Origin: an uncultured Bacteroidales bacterium
GTDB lineage: Bacteria > Bacteroidota > Bacteroidia > Bacteroidales > Bacteroidaceae
DNA: 64,000 nucleotides
NCBI GenBank assembly: GCA_902779875.1
Contig: CACZCX010000004.1
Span: 23,984-87,983, forward strand
Reading direction: 5' to 3'
The notes beneath the pieces are model-generated. The model was not told where the DNA came from and searched no databases. It saw nothing but the letters and a program-made list of their open reading frames with translations. A program made the position numbers and the translations under genes. Shown in pieces: positions 11,301 through 17,837 of this stretch; the first letter of the stretch is position 1; the number at the start of each line of letters is the position of its first letter.

Positions 11301-13075
11301 TAACCACAATCACTACGATTGTCACGCTCATACCTATGGCTATGGGCGACAACGAGTATGCGGGTGCCATAGGTGCTCCGTTCGCCCTCACGGTTATAGG
11401 AGGTCTGACCTTCTCGGCCGTGCTTACGCTTCTGCTCATTCCTACGCTCTATATATCGTTCGAGAACATGAGGGCATGGTATAAGGGACTTGGCCGATAC
11501 ACCCATATCCTGCATGCCATAATCTACGGAGTGGGCCTCATCATGATATTTACCGGTGTGAGCGGAATATTCCGTATACTGCTCTACATCATAATCCTGA
11601 CGGTTGCCATACCCGGTGTTACCTACTTCGTGAAGAGCTCCGTAAGGATAGCGCGCAAGAACATAGTAAGCTCCGACGAGCCTATAGTCATTGAGGTACG
11701 CAACCTCGTAAAGGTCTATGACTGGTACAGCCTGTTCCTGCGTCAGTGGAGGAGCGGACTCAACATACGCCGCCGCCTGGGTCTTGCACGCACATACCAC
11801 CACGCAAAGGATTTCATCGGTCTTTTGTGGCAGGTAGTGGTGTTCGGATACACAGGCTATCTGGCAGGATGGTATTTTGAGAAACAGTTCTGGATACTGC
11901 TTATGACAATCATAACCCTGGCCGGCATTAACAACATCATCAAGGCCGTCCTGGAGTATGTGTCATACAAGTTCAAGCATGGAGGCGGCATAACCATAAA
12001 GATAAAGAAGATACTCTACTGGGTACTGCCCGCATGCGCCATGCTGTTCCTGAACACCCGCATTGAGAGCAAGGGAGTGATGGTATTCATTGCTATCGTA
12101 TGGATACTGGGACTCTGCATCCGCAAGACATCGGACTACCTCTATGTGAACAACATAAACGTGGAGCGTCTCAAGGGCGAGACTGCCGGAATAAGACGCG
12201 CATGGTTCCTGTTCGTAAAGAGCATTCCCATCATCGGCAAGCGCAAGAAACCGTTCAAGGCCCTGCGTGGTGTGTCGTTTGAGATACACAGCGGTATGTT
12301 CGGCCTGCTTGGCCCGAACGGAGCCGGTAAGTCCACGTTCATGCGTATCGTGACCGGTATCCTGCGTCAGAGCTACGGTACGGTATTCATTAACGGTATG
12401 GACACCCTCAAGTACAGGGAGGAGCTCCAGAGCCTTATAGGATTCCTGCCTCAGGAGTTCGGCATGTACGAGTCCATGAGCGCATGGGATTTCCTGGATT
12501 ACCAGGCCATACTCAAGGGTATTACCGATGAGACCGTCCGTAAGGAGAGACTGGAATACGTGCTCACAGCCGTACATATGTATGAGCAGAGGAACTCTGA
12601 GATAGGTTCGTTCTCAGGCGGTATGAAGCAGCGTATAGGTATTGCGCTCATACTGCTCAACCTGCCGCGCATACTTGTGGTCGATGAGCCTACAGCCGGT
12701 CTTGACCCCAGAGAGCGTATACGTTTCCGTAACCTGCTTGTAGAGCTGAGCCGTGACCGTATCGTCATATTCTCGACCCATATCATTGAGGATATCGCAA
12801 GCTCCTGTAACCAGGTGGTTGTCATTGAGAAGGGTACCCTCAAGTACTTTGGACTGCCCTCCGAGATGGTCAACCTGGCCAAGGATAAGGTCTGGCTGTT
12901 TGACATTGAGGCCTCGCGTCTGGGTGAACTTGACGAGAAGCTTATTGCCAACCACATCCAGGACGGTGACAAGATCAAGGTTCGTTACATATCGCCTGAG
13001 TGTCCCTTCCCGGGAGCTGAGAAGGCTGAACCCAACCTTGAGGATGCATACCTATGTCTATTAAAGAATCTTTAA
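8375..13075 (+). CDS. RND efflux pump fused to an ABC transporter ATPase domain
   Basis: A 1566-residue protein, about 500 longer than a normal RND pump. Residues 1-1035 or so form a complete RND unit (TM4 GMLLDSSIVVLENI, TM10 LGIVVNNGIILID). After further helices, an ABC nucleotide-binding domain opens with IEVRNLVKVY (about 1107). It is interrupted by roughly 180 residues carrying several hydrophobic segments, then resumes with FKALRGVSFEI (about 1293), Walker A LGPNGAGKST (about 1312), signature FSGGMKQR (about 1413), Walker B ILVVDEPTAGLDP (about 1432) and H-loop FSTH (about 1465). All ATPase motifs look intact. It overlaps the upstream pump by 4 nt and is followed after 13 nt by an ABC-2-like permease. 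Inference: the ATPase serves that permease and the permease half of the first gene, physically tied to the RND machine. Confidence 0.9.
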   Translation: MKFKSFIDRRVTICMLLVALTLLGYFSYKQLPVELLPNTELPQLYVTASSRSDLTPAYMEQQVVIPLEGAISAVGGVENMESTASGRQGSIRVDFKRGTNLKMTTVKLQEKISSIRSDFPSDVTVNVQQANVNGISNQFMSLQVRGSGGVDRLRAIVDKDVVPRLESIDGIAGVTVYGGRVKSIEIRSNPEAMQALHISNSQISQALSQYNQDRTFLGFISEPDKKYYVQLDANYDDVSQVENLVVAQGPVYLKNVATVFFDYKEETTISRVNGMDAISVSLVNGSGENLLDLSKRTLKRIEEVNREVAAQDLQLVIQSNSADQISNNISQIVKLALIGGLLAIVVLWFFLQNFSLVFFIALSIPVSILSAFNIFYAADVSINTLTLIGMALAIGMLLDSSIVVLENIYRLASMGMPPRLAALQGVKEVRKALIASTLTTITVFLPFVFSDEPMIKLLGRNIGISIISTLIFSLFVAVTFIPMATAAMMERGGGVSVFFRKMSIHDRPLQMYSTLLKTCLRDPGPTIGTAVAVLVIAFIFALSRNTGQNRQIDSDRINVNITMPSGSTIEETDAATATLEERLDSLVYKKDVISRIQEDQASITVTLKEGYNKKGGVTISQLVEQLSDELALENEIDVRVTPGYARGNQSASGLSSLTRFMSVLGVGDNTERIVVKGSDTETMRVVSNNLRYYLEQLDFVRDVRVDNPGGRREVQLTFDPVTLASYNISNQAITTALGSLNRSTSTGASFKVGTDEYDIVIMEDLTEEEEEMGRWEKTLDDLRRVVVTDANGGTHELQQLANIRLSRGPSEVRRVNRDRRVNVTYSISQSEDLPKDVLDGYHEQIDDLIANYNLPSGLALEAQRGDDSTSEFKFLILASIILIFMILASAFESLTTPIVLLFSIPLAAIGSLLALLLSGNSLMNANTLTGFLILLGIVVNNGIILIDYSSTLRRRGYGRMRAIMTSGYSRLRPICITTITTIVTLIPMAMGDNEYAGAIGAPFALTVIGGLTFSAVLTLLLIPTLYISFENMRAWYKGLGRYTHILHAIIYGVGLIMIFTGVSGIFRILLYIIILTVAIPGVTYFVKSSVRIARKNIVSSDEPIVIEVRNLVKVYDWYSLFLRQWRSGLNIRRRLGLARTYHHAKDFIGLLWQVVVFGYTGYLAGWYFEKQFWILLMTIITLAGINNIIKAVLEYVSYKFKHGGGITIKIKKILYWVLPACAMLFLNTRIESKGVMVFIAIVWILGLCIRKTSDYLYVNNINVERLKGETAGIRRAWFLFVKSIPIIGKRKKPFKALRGVSFEIHSGMFGLLGPNGAGKSTFMRIVTGILRQSYGTVFINGMDTLKYREELQSLIGFLPQEFGMYESMSAWDFLDYQAILKGITDETVRKERLEYVLTAVHMYEQRNSEIGSFSGGMKQRIGIALILLNLPRILVVDEPTAGLDPRERIRFRNLLVELSRDRIVIFSTHIIEDIASSCNQVVVIEKGTLKYFGLPSEMVNLAKDKVWLFDIEASRLGELDEKLIANHIQDGDKIKVRYISPECPFPGAEKAEPNLEDAYLCLLKNL

Positions 13076-13088
13076 AAGGAATTGACCG

Positions 13089-13802
13089 ATGTCAGTATTT
13101 AAGACAGTGAAATCTTTCGCCCGATTGAGCGCATACAATATGAGGATAATATTCTCAGGCAAGTTCATATGGTTCCTGCTTGTAGGACTTGCCCTGTTTT
13201 TCTTCCTCATGTTCACCGCCGCCTCAAGGGGCTCCACATTGAGTCATGGCATGGTATATAGCCAGCTTATAATACCCGGACTCCTGCTGGTGTTCTATCC
13301 GGCATGTTTCGGTATCCAGAATGACGCCGATCACCGCATACTGGAGCTTCTGTTCGGTATTCCCAACTACATGTATAAGGTATGGCTGTTCCGCCTGGTC
13401 ATGATCTACGTGGAGGTCTACCTTATCCTTGTGGCTTATGCCTTCCTGGCCAGGATCCTGCTATATCCTGTGCAGCCGTTCTCCATGGCGGCACAGCTTA
13501 TGATACCGGTTATGCTGTTCGGTAACCTGGCGTTTCTCTATTCTACGCTCATACGTAACGGAAACGCCGCTGCCGTGCTCTCCATACTCACGGTGATACT
13601 GGCGCTCATACTGGCCAGCCTGCCTCTTGTCAAGAACAAGGTGTGGGATGTTACGATAAATCCCTATGAGGAACCCGAGAATATAAATGCAGCCATTTGG
13701 AGCCTGATCCTTTTAAAGAACAGGCTCCTCATGGTGGTCTCGGGAATAGTATTCCTTATGTCGGGACTTCTGGGACTGCAGAACCGCGGAAAGTTCCTCT
13801 GA
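13089..13802 (+). CDS. ABC-2-type permease-like membrane protein
   Basis: A 237-residue protein with about six hydrophobic segments and the topology of ABC-2 permeases. The first helix follows a short basic N-terminus (IWFLLVGLALFFFLMF), and GMVYSQLIIPGLLLVFYPACFG, quoted here only by its start GMVYSQLIIPG, opens the second. It has no ATPase domain of its own; the nearest one is the C-terminus of the protein encoded 13 nt upstream. It ends the operon; the next gene converges from the other strand 28 nt downstream, with no obvious hairpin terminator between them. Confidence 0.75.
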   Translation: MSVFKTVKSFARLSAYNMRIIFSGKFIWFLLVGLALFFFLMFTAASRGSTLSHGMVYSQLIIPGLLLVFYPACFGIQNDADHRILELLFGIPNYMYKVWLFRLVMIYVEVYLILVAYAFLARILLYPVQPFSMAAQLMIPVMLFGNLAFLYSTLIRNGNAAAVLSILTVILALILASLPLVKNKVWDVTINPYEEPENINAAIWSLILLKNRLLMVVSGIVFLMSGLLGLQNRGKFL

Positions 13803-13830
13803 TCCCTTGAAAGAATGATTGCTTAGATGA

Positions 13831-14634
13831 TTACCATCTGATCGTTCCGCTTCCGGTCTTGCTCTTGGAGATATGCCTGAAACTAAGGTTTCCGGTAATA
13901 TCGCCGGAGCCGATGACCCGGGCGACAGCGTTACGTGTGGAACCGCTTATCCTTACGTCGCCTGAACCGGCAACCGATGCGGAGAGTTCGTTCTCTATAT
14001 CAACGTCGCTGATGCTTACGTCACCTGAACCGGCTACAGATACCTCCAGGTTCTCTGCAACTATGCGGCGTGCGGTCCAGTCACCTGATCCTGCCAGGCT
14101 GACCTTAGCCTGATTTGCTGCTATCGAACCGAGTTTGATATCGCCTGAACCGGCTACGCTTGATGTAAGGTCGGCGCACTCAATGTTACGGGCTGTGATA
14201 TCGCCGCTGCCGGTTACACGCAGTGTGAGGTCGTTGTCAGTCTCAATATCGCCGGAACAGATTATGCTGCCGCTTCCGGTCATGACAAGTTCCGATATAT
14301 CGGGAGAACCCACTCTTACGCGGAGTCTTACGTTGCGGTATCTCATAGGTTCAAGAGAGATGTCAAGCACACCGCGGTTCACGCGGGTATAGACGCGGCG
14401 CAGATACTCCTCATCACCCTCAACGGTAACATAGCAGGAACGTGACTGCTCGTAGATAACGTCAAAGGGGCACGAACAGGTGATGGCCTCGAAATCGCGA
14501 ACGTTACGGTCCTCCATCTCACAGTCCGAGAAGTCCATGTTCTTGTTGGAGAGCCATACAATCTGTGCATCAACCATATCACAGGAGTGAAAAACAGCGC
14601 AGAGCGCCAGGATAAGAAATGCTTTTACTTTCAT
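13831..14634 (-). CDS. GIN-domain (DUF2807) lipoprotein
   Basis: A 267-residue protein with a signal peptide ending in a lipobox-like FHSC (Cys about residue 18). The mature part holds the GIN/DUF2807 beta-solenoid: about six copies of a GSGDI or AGSGDV turn spaced roughly 20 residues apart, ending in KTGSGTIRW. The family is often called putative auto-transporter adhesin head, but no autotransporter domain is present; function is unknown. It is probably exposed at the cell envelope. An ECF-type promoter match lies 35 nt upstream of the ATG (14669-14696), and no housekeeping TAnnTTTG element is seen, which suggests stress- or signal-dependent expression. Confidence 0.85.
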   Translation of the reverse strand: MKVKAFLILALCAVFHSCDMVDAQIVWLSNKNMDFSDCEMEDRNVRDFEAITCSCPFDVIYEQSRSCYVTVEGDEEYLRRVYTRVNRGVLDISLEPMRYRNVRLRVRVGSPDISELVMTGSGSIICSGDIETDNDLTLRVTGSGDITARNIECADLTSSVAGSGDIKLGSIAANQAKVSLAGSGDWTARRIVAENLEVSVAGSGDVSISDVDIENELSASVAGSGDVRISGSTRNAVARVIGSGDITGNLSFRHISKSKTGSGTIRW

Positions 14635-14668
14635 ATGTCGTATTGTTTTAGTTATCGGGTTACGACTT

Positions 14669-14696
14669 AAAGACGCAGTGTCTGTAGTTTTGTTAA
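14669..14696 (-). promoter_or_regulatory. Putative ECF sigma promoter of the GIN lipoprotein gene
   Basis: On the minus strand TTAACAA (14696-14690), a 13-nt spacer, then GCGTCTTT (14676-14669). This is the general ECF pattern AAC-N16-CGTC. Two other genes in the window (starts at 38021 and 49617) carry ATAACAA-N13-ACGTCTAT with identical spacing. Confidence 0.5.
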
Positions 14697-14705
14697 TAGG
14701 TCACA

Positions 14706-14746
14706 ATAAAAAAATACACAGCCGGACCAACGTTCAGCTGTGTATT
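14706..14746 (-). terminator. Intrinsic terminator after metA
   Basis: Minus-strand hairpin with arms AATACACAGC and GCTGTGTATT (14737-14746 and 14713-14722) and a 14-nt loop, followed by a run of T. It sits 27 nt beyond the metA stop. Confidence 0.8.
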
Positions 14747-14772
14747 ACAGGTCTTTTTCCACACTTGGCGTG

Positions 14773-15690
14773 TTATTTTATCTCCTGCAGGTTATAAGGA
14801 GTCTCCTGATAGACGTAGTAGTTGAGCCAGTTGGAGTAGAGCAGGTTGGCATGTGCTCTCCAGCGGTCCAGCGGTCCCTTGTCAGGGTCGTCGTCACGGT
14901 AGTAGTGTCTGGGCTTGGCTATATCCAGTCCCTTGTCCAGGTCACGTCTGTACTCAGTATCGAGAGTATAGGGTGAGTATTCCGGATGACCGGTTATGAA
15001 TATCTCACGGCCGTGACGGGCTGAGACCAGGAACACTCCGGCCTCATCGGACTCAGATAGAAGCTCAAGCTCGGGAACGCGGAGTATATCCTCCCTGCGG
15101 ACCTCGGAATGACGGCTGTGAGGTGCGTAGAACTCGTCGTCGAATCCGCGGAACAGGGGTACGTACTCACGCAGAACGGTATGACGGAACACGCCGAAAC
15201 GTTTCTCGTCCAGTCCGTACTTGGGGATTCCGTAAAAGTGGTTAAGGGCCGCAAGTGCAGCCCAACAAATGTAGAGTGAGGATGTAACGTGGGTGCGAGC
15301 CCAATCCAAAATCTCTGTCAGTTCATCCCAGTATTCCACATCTGTAAATTCCATCTGTTCCAAAGGAGCGCCGGTTACTATGAAACCGTCGAATTTCTGG
15401 TCCTTAAGGCTCTCAAAAGTCTCGTAGAACACTTTCATGTGCTCTACGGGAGTGTTTTTCGAGGTATGTCCCTTTATCTTCATGAACTTGAGTTCAATCT
15501 GCAGGGGGGTGTTTGAGAGCAGCCGTATTAGGTCCGTCTCAGTCGTGAGCTTGACCGGCATGAGGTTGAGTACCACGATCCTGAGCGGACGGATATCCTG
15601 ATGCGAGGCCCTTTCAGTGTCCATTACAAAGATGTTCTCATTCTTGAGAATCTCAATGGCGGGTAGTTTATCAGGAAGTTTTAACGGCAT
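14773..15690 (-). CDS. metAA: Homoserine O-acetyltransferase (MetA family)
   Basis: A 305-residue MetA-family acyltransferase, normal length. Motifs: VLNLMPVK near residue 40, TGAPLEQMEF near 110, active-site Cys in LYICWAALAAL (about 142), His in ARHGREIF (about 235) and Glu in TGHPEY. E. coli MetA (succinyl type) has Gly in TGAPLG; the Glu here is the residue associated with acetyl-CoA use, and the neighbouring metY, which uses O-acetylhomoserine, agrees. One oddity: Leu follows CWAA where most homologues have Gln. It lies 26 nt downstream of metY in the same operon and ends at a good terminator. Confidence 0.93.
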   Translation of the reverse strand: MPLKLPDKLPAIEILKNENIFVMDTERASHQDIRPLRIVVLNLMPVKLTTETDLIRLLSNTPLQIELKFMKIKGHTSKNTPVEHMKVFYETFESLKDQKFDGFIVTGAPLEQMEFTDVEYWDELTEILDWARTHVTSSLYICWAALAALNHFYGIPKYGLDEKRFGVFRHTVLREYVPLFRGFDDEFYAPHSRHSEVRREDILRVPELELLSESDEAGVFLVSARHGREIFITGHPEYSPYTLDTEYRRDLDKGLDIAKPRHYYRDDDPDKGPLDRWRAHANLLYSNWLNYYVYQETPYNLQEIK

Positions 15691-15716
15691 AGTACAGATG
15701 TTTTTTAATTAATAAC

Positions 15717-17006
15717 TTAAATCTTGGCAAAAGCCTGGTCAAGGTCGGCTATGATGTCATCAATATGCTCCACACCTATTGACAGACGAACGGTGGTAGG
15801 AGTGATGTGCTGCTCGGCGAGCTCCTTTGAGGTCATCTGAGAGTGTGTGGTGGTGTAAGGATGTATTACAAGGCTCTTTACATCGGCCACGTTGGCAAGC
15901 AGTGAGAATATCTGCAGAGAGTCAATGAACTTCCATGTATCCTCCTGGGTGCCGTTGATCTCAAAGGTAAAGATTGAGCCGCCACCATTTGGGAAATACT
16001 TCTTGTAGAGCTCATGATCCGGATGATCCTGGAGTGAGGGGTGGTTTACCTTGGCAACCTTGGGGTTCTTGGCCAGGTAATCAACGACCTTGAGTGCGTT
16101 CTCAACATGACGCTCTATGCGCAGAGGCAGAGACTCTACACCCTGAAGCAGGATCCAAGCGTTGAAGGGGCTGATGGCAGCACCGGTGTCACGCAGGATG
16201 ACGGCACGGATACGGGTTACGAAAGCGGCTGCACCGGCTACATCGGCAAATACTGCGCCGTGGTATGAAGGATCGGGCTTGGCCAGAGTGGGGTACTTGT
16301 CGGGGTTGGCCTTCCAGTTGAATGTGCCGCCGTCAACGATTACGCCACCGAGTGATGAACCGTGACCACCGATGAACTTGGTTGCGGAGTGAACCACGAT
16401 ATCTGCTCCGTGCTCGAGCGGACGGATAAGGATAGGTGCGAAAGTGTTGTCCACGATAAATACTATTCCGTGCTTGTGGGCTACGGCGGCTACAGCCTCC
16501 AGATTTGTAACGTCACTGTTGGGGTTACCGAATGTCTCGGCATAGATTGCCTTGGTGTTGGGGCGGATGGCTGCCTCAAGAGCCTCCAGGTCATTCACCT
16601 TAACTATGGTGTTGCTTATGCCCTGTGTGGCAAGTGTGTGTGTTATCAGGTTGAATGAACCACCGTACAGGTTATCGGCTGCAACGATGTGGTCGCCGGC
16701 CTGTGCAATGTTCTGCAGGGCGTATGTTACTGCTGCTGCACCTGATGCAACTGCGAGTCCTGCAACACCACCCTCAAGGGCTGCGATGCGCTTTTCCAGT
16801 ACATCCTGGGTTGAGTTGGTCAGACGGCCGTAAATGTTGCCGGCATCGCGCAGGCCGAAACGGTCAGCTGCATGCTGTGAGTTACGGAACACATATGATG
16901 TGGTCTGATATATAGGTACTGCGCGTGCATCGGACGCGGGATCGGGCTGCTCCTGGCCTACATGAAGTGCCAGTGTCTCAAGATGGAGTTTGTTGTTGTT
17001 TGCCAT
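15717..17006 (-). CDS. metY: O-acetylhomoserine sulfhydrylase (MetY), PLP-dependent
   Basis: A 429-residue Cys/Met-metabolism PLP enzyme. It carries the family's N-terminal LHVGQEQPDPASDARAVPIY, the substrate/PLP loop NIYGRLTNSTQ, the PLP-stacking stretch ASGAAAVTYAL, and the PLP lysine in HSATKFIGGHGSSLGG (about residue 210). Reaction: O-acetylhomoserine plus sulfide gives homocysteine and acetate. With the acetyl-type MetA encoded directly downstream it forms a two-gene direct-sulfhydrylation route. The start ATG at 17006 is preceded by a strong promoter at 17056-17064. Confidence 0.95.
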   Translation of the reverse strand: MANNNKLHLETLALHVGQEQPDPASDARAVPIYQTTSYVFRNSQHAADRFGLRDAGNIYGRLTNSTQDVLEKRIAALEGGVAGLAVASGAAAVTYALQNIAQAGDHIVAADNLYGGSFNLITHTLATQGISNTIVKVNDLEALEAAIRPNTKAIYAETFGNPNSDVTNLEAVAAVAHKHGIVFIVDNTFAPILIRPLEHGADIVVHSATKFIGGHGSSLGGVIVDGGTFNWKANPDKYPTLAKPDPSYHGAVFADVAGAAAFVTRIRAVILRDTGAAISPFNAWILLQGVESLPLRIERHVENALKVVDYLAKNPKVAKVNHPSLQDHPDHELYKKYFPNGGGSIFTFEINGTQEDTWKFIDSLQIFSLLANVADVKSLVIHPYTTTHSQMTSKELAEQHITPTTVRLSIGVEHIDDIIADLDQAFAKI

Positions 17007-17055
17007 AGTCGTATTCTTTTTTTGTTGTTAATTCGTTTTTGTTTCTTTTGACGAT

Positions 17056-17090
17056 GCAAAGTTATGGCGAAAAGAAAATGTCACCAACAA
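17056..17090 (-). promoter_or_regulatory. Promoter of metY-metA
   Basis: Minus-strand -7 element TAACTTTGC (17064-17056), with a weak TTGTTG (17090-17085) about 20 nt upstream as -33. It gives a leader of roughly 45 nt. There is no room for a SAM riboswitch. Confidence 0.75.
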
Positions 17091-17093
17091 GAA

Positions 17094-17124
17094 TTGGAAT
17101 TCAAGAAAATATAACTACATTTGC
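17094..17124 (+). promoter_or_regulatory. Promoter of the lrp-type regulator gene
   Basis: TTGG (17094-17097), an 18-nt spacer, then TACATTTGC (17116-17124). The -33 regions of this promoter and of the divergent metY promoter are only a few bases apart, so a single bound regulator could affect both. Confidence 0.7.
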
Positions 17125-17166
17125 GCATAATTGTAGAAACAAAAACAATCAAATAGCCTTAACAAC

Positions 17167-17667
17167 ATGGAACAGCAGAAAATTTCAACACTTATTGAGC
17201 CCAAAGCCGGTGAACTTGACATGACAGACATCCAGATACTGACCTGTCTGCAGGATAATTCAAGGCTTACGACTAAGGAACTCGCTGCAAAGGTACATCT
17301 TTCTACGACACCTGTGTTCGAAAGACAGAAACGTTTGGAGCGTGAAGGTTATATACGTAAGTATATAGCAGTTCTGGACCCCGAGAAACTCAATCTGGGA
17401 TTCGTGGTGTTCTGCTGTGTAAAGCTGCGTATTATGACACGTGAGACCGCCCAGCACTTTGAGCAGGCCGTCCTTAATATGAGAGAGGTGGCGGAGTGCT
17501 ACAACATATCGGGTGAGTTCGACTATCTGCTCAAGGTCTACAGTCCCGATATGCGCAGTTACAAGGAGTTCATCATGAACGTGCTCGGTACCACCGATAC
17601 AGTGGGCTCCATCCAGTCCATGTTCGTAATGAACCCCATCAAGAAAACCTTCGGCCTCTCAATCTGA
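17167..17667 (+). CDS. Lrp/AsnC-family transcriptional regulator
   Basis: A 166-residue regulator with an N-terminal helix-turn-helix (residues 20-65: DIQILTCLQDNSRLTTKELA, then HLSTTPVFERQKRLE) and a C-terminal RAM ligand-binding/oligomerisation domain (about 75-155). It is divergent from metY-metA with back-to-back promoters, so it may sense an amino acid and control sulfur amino acid synthesis and itself; that link is inference. The annotated ATG has an A-rich leader typical of this phylum. Three nt after its stop a palindromic repeat begins. Confidence 0.9.
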   Translation: MEQQKISTLIEPKAGELDMTDIQILTCLQDNSRLTTKELAAKVHLSTTPVFERQKRLEREGYIRKYIAVLDPEKLNLGFVVFCCVKLRIMTRETAQHFEQAVLNMREVAECYNISGEFDYLLKVYSPDMRSYKEFIMNVLGTTDTVGSIQSMFVMNPIKKTFGLSI

Positions 17668-17670
17668 CGA

Positions 17671-17834
17671 GGGAGCCAAAGGGGGCCAAAGGGGACGGTT
17701 CTATTTGGTACCCTTTTTTCATAACAGAAGCAGCGACGGTATTTGATCCGTCGCTGCTATCTTTTTGGTTATCAGTATACTGACCCGAAAAGGGTACCAA
17801 ATAGAACCGTCCCCTTTGGCTCCCTTTGGCTCCC
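17671..17834. repeat. Dispersed palindromic element, locus A (long inverted repeat)
   Basis: Two 47-nt halves (17671-17717 and 17788-17834) are inverted copies of each other with 46 of 47 positions identical. Each contains GGGGACGGTTC and arms built from GGAGCCAAA and TTTGGTACC. The halves enclose an independent terminator hairpin. The element starts 3 nt after the lrp stop and ends 3 nt before the convergent purM stop, so it fills the intergenic space almost exactly. Confidence 0.95.
17729..17766. terminator. Terminator hairpin between lrp and purM
   Basis: Perfect 11-bp stem AGCAGCGACGG / CCGTCGCTGCT with an 8-nt loop, followed on the plus strand by ATCTTTTT. It serves lrp and may also act on purM from the other side. 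Confidence 0.8.
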
Positions 17835-17837
17835 GGA

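Noticed and set aside
10001-11803. Long antisense ORFs (252 and 250 codons) opposite the RND-ABC fusion gene
   Set aside because: They have no domain, no ribosome-binding context and low-complexity His/Tyr/Gly-rich translations typical of reading a GC-rich gene backwards. The plus strand encodes a well-recognised protein throughout.
17007-17055. SAM riboswitch in front of metY
   Set aside because: The leader is only about 45 nt and has no aptamer-like pairing.
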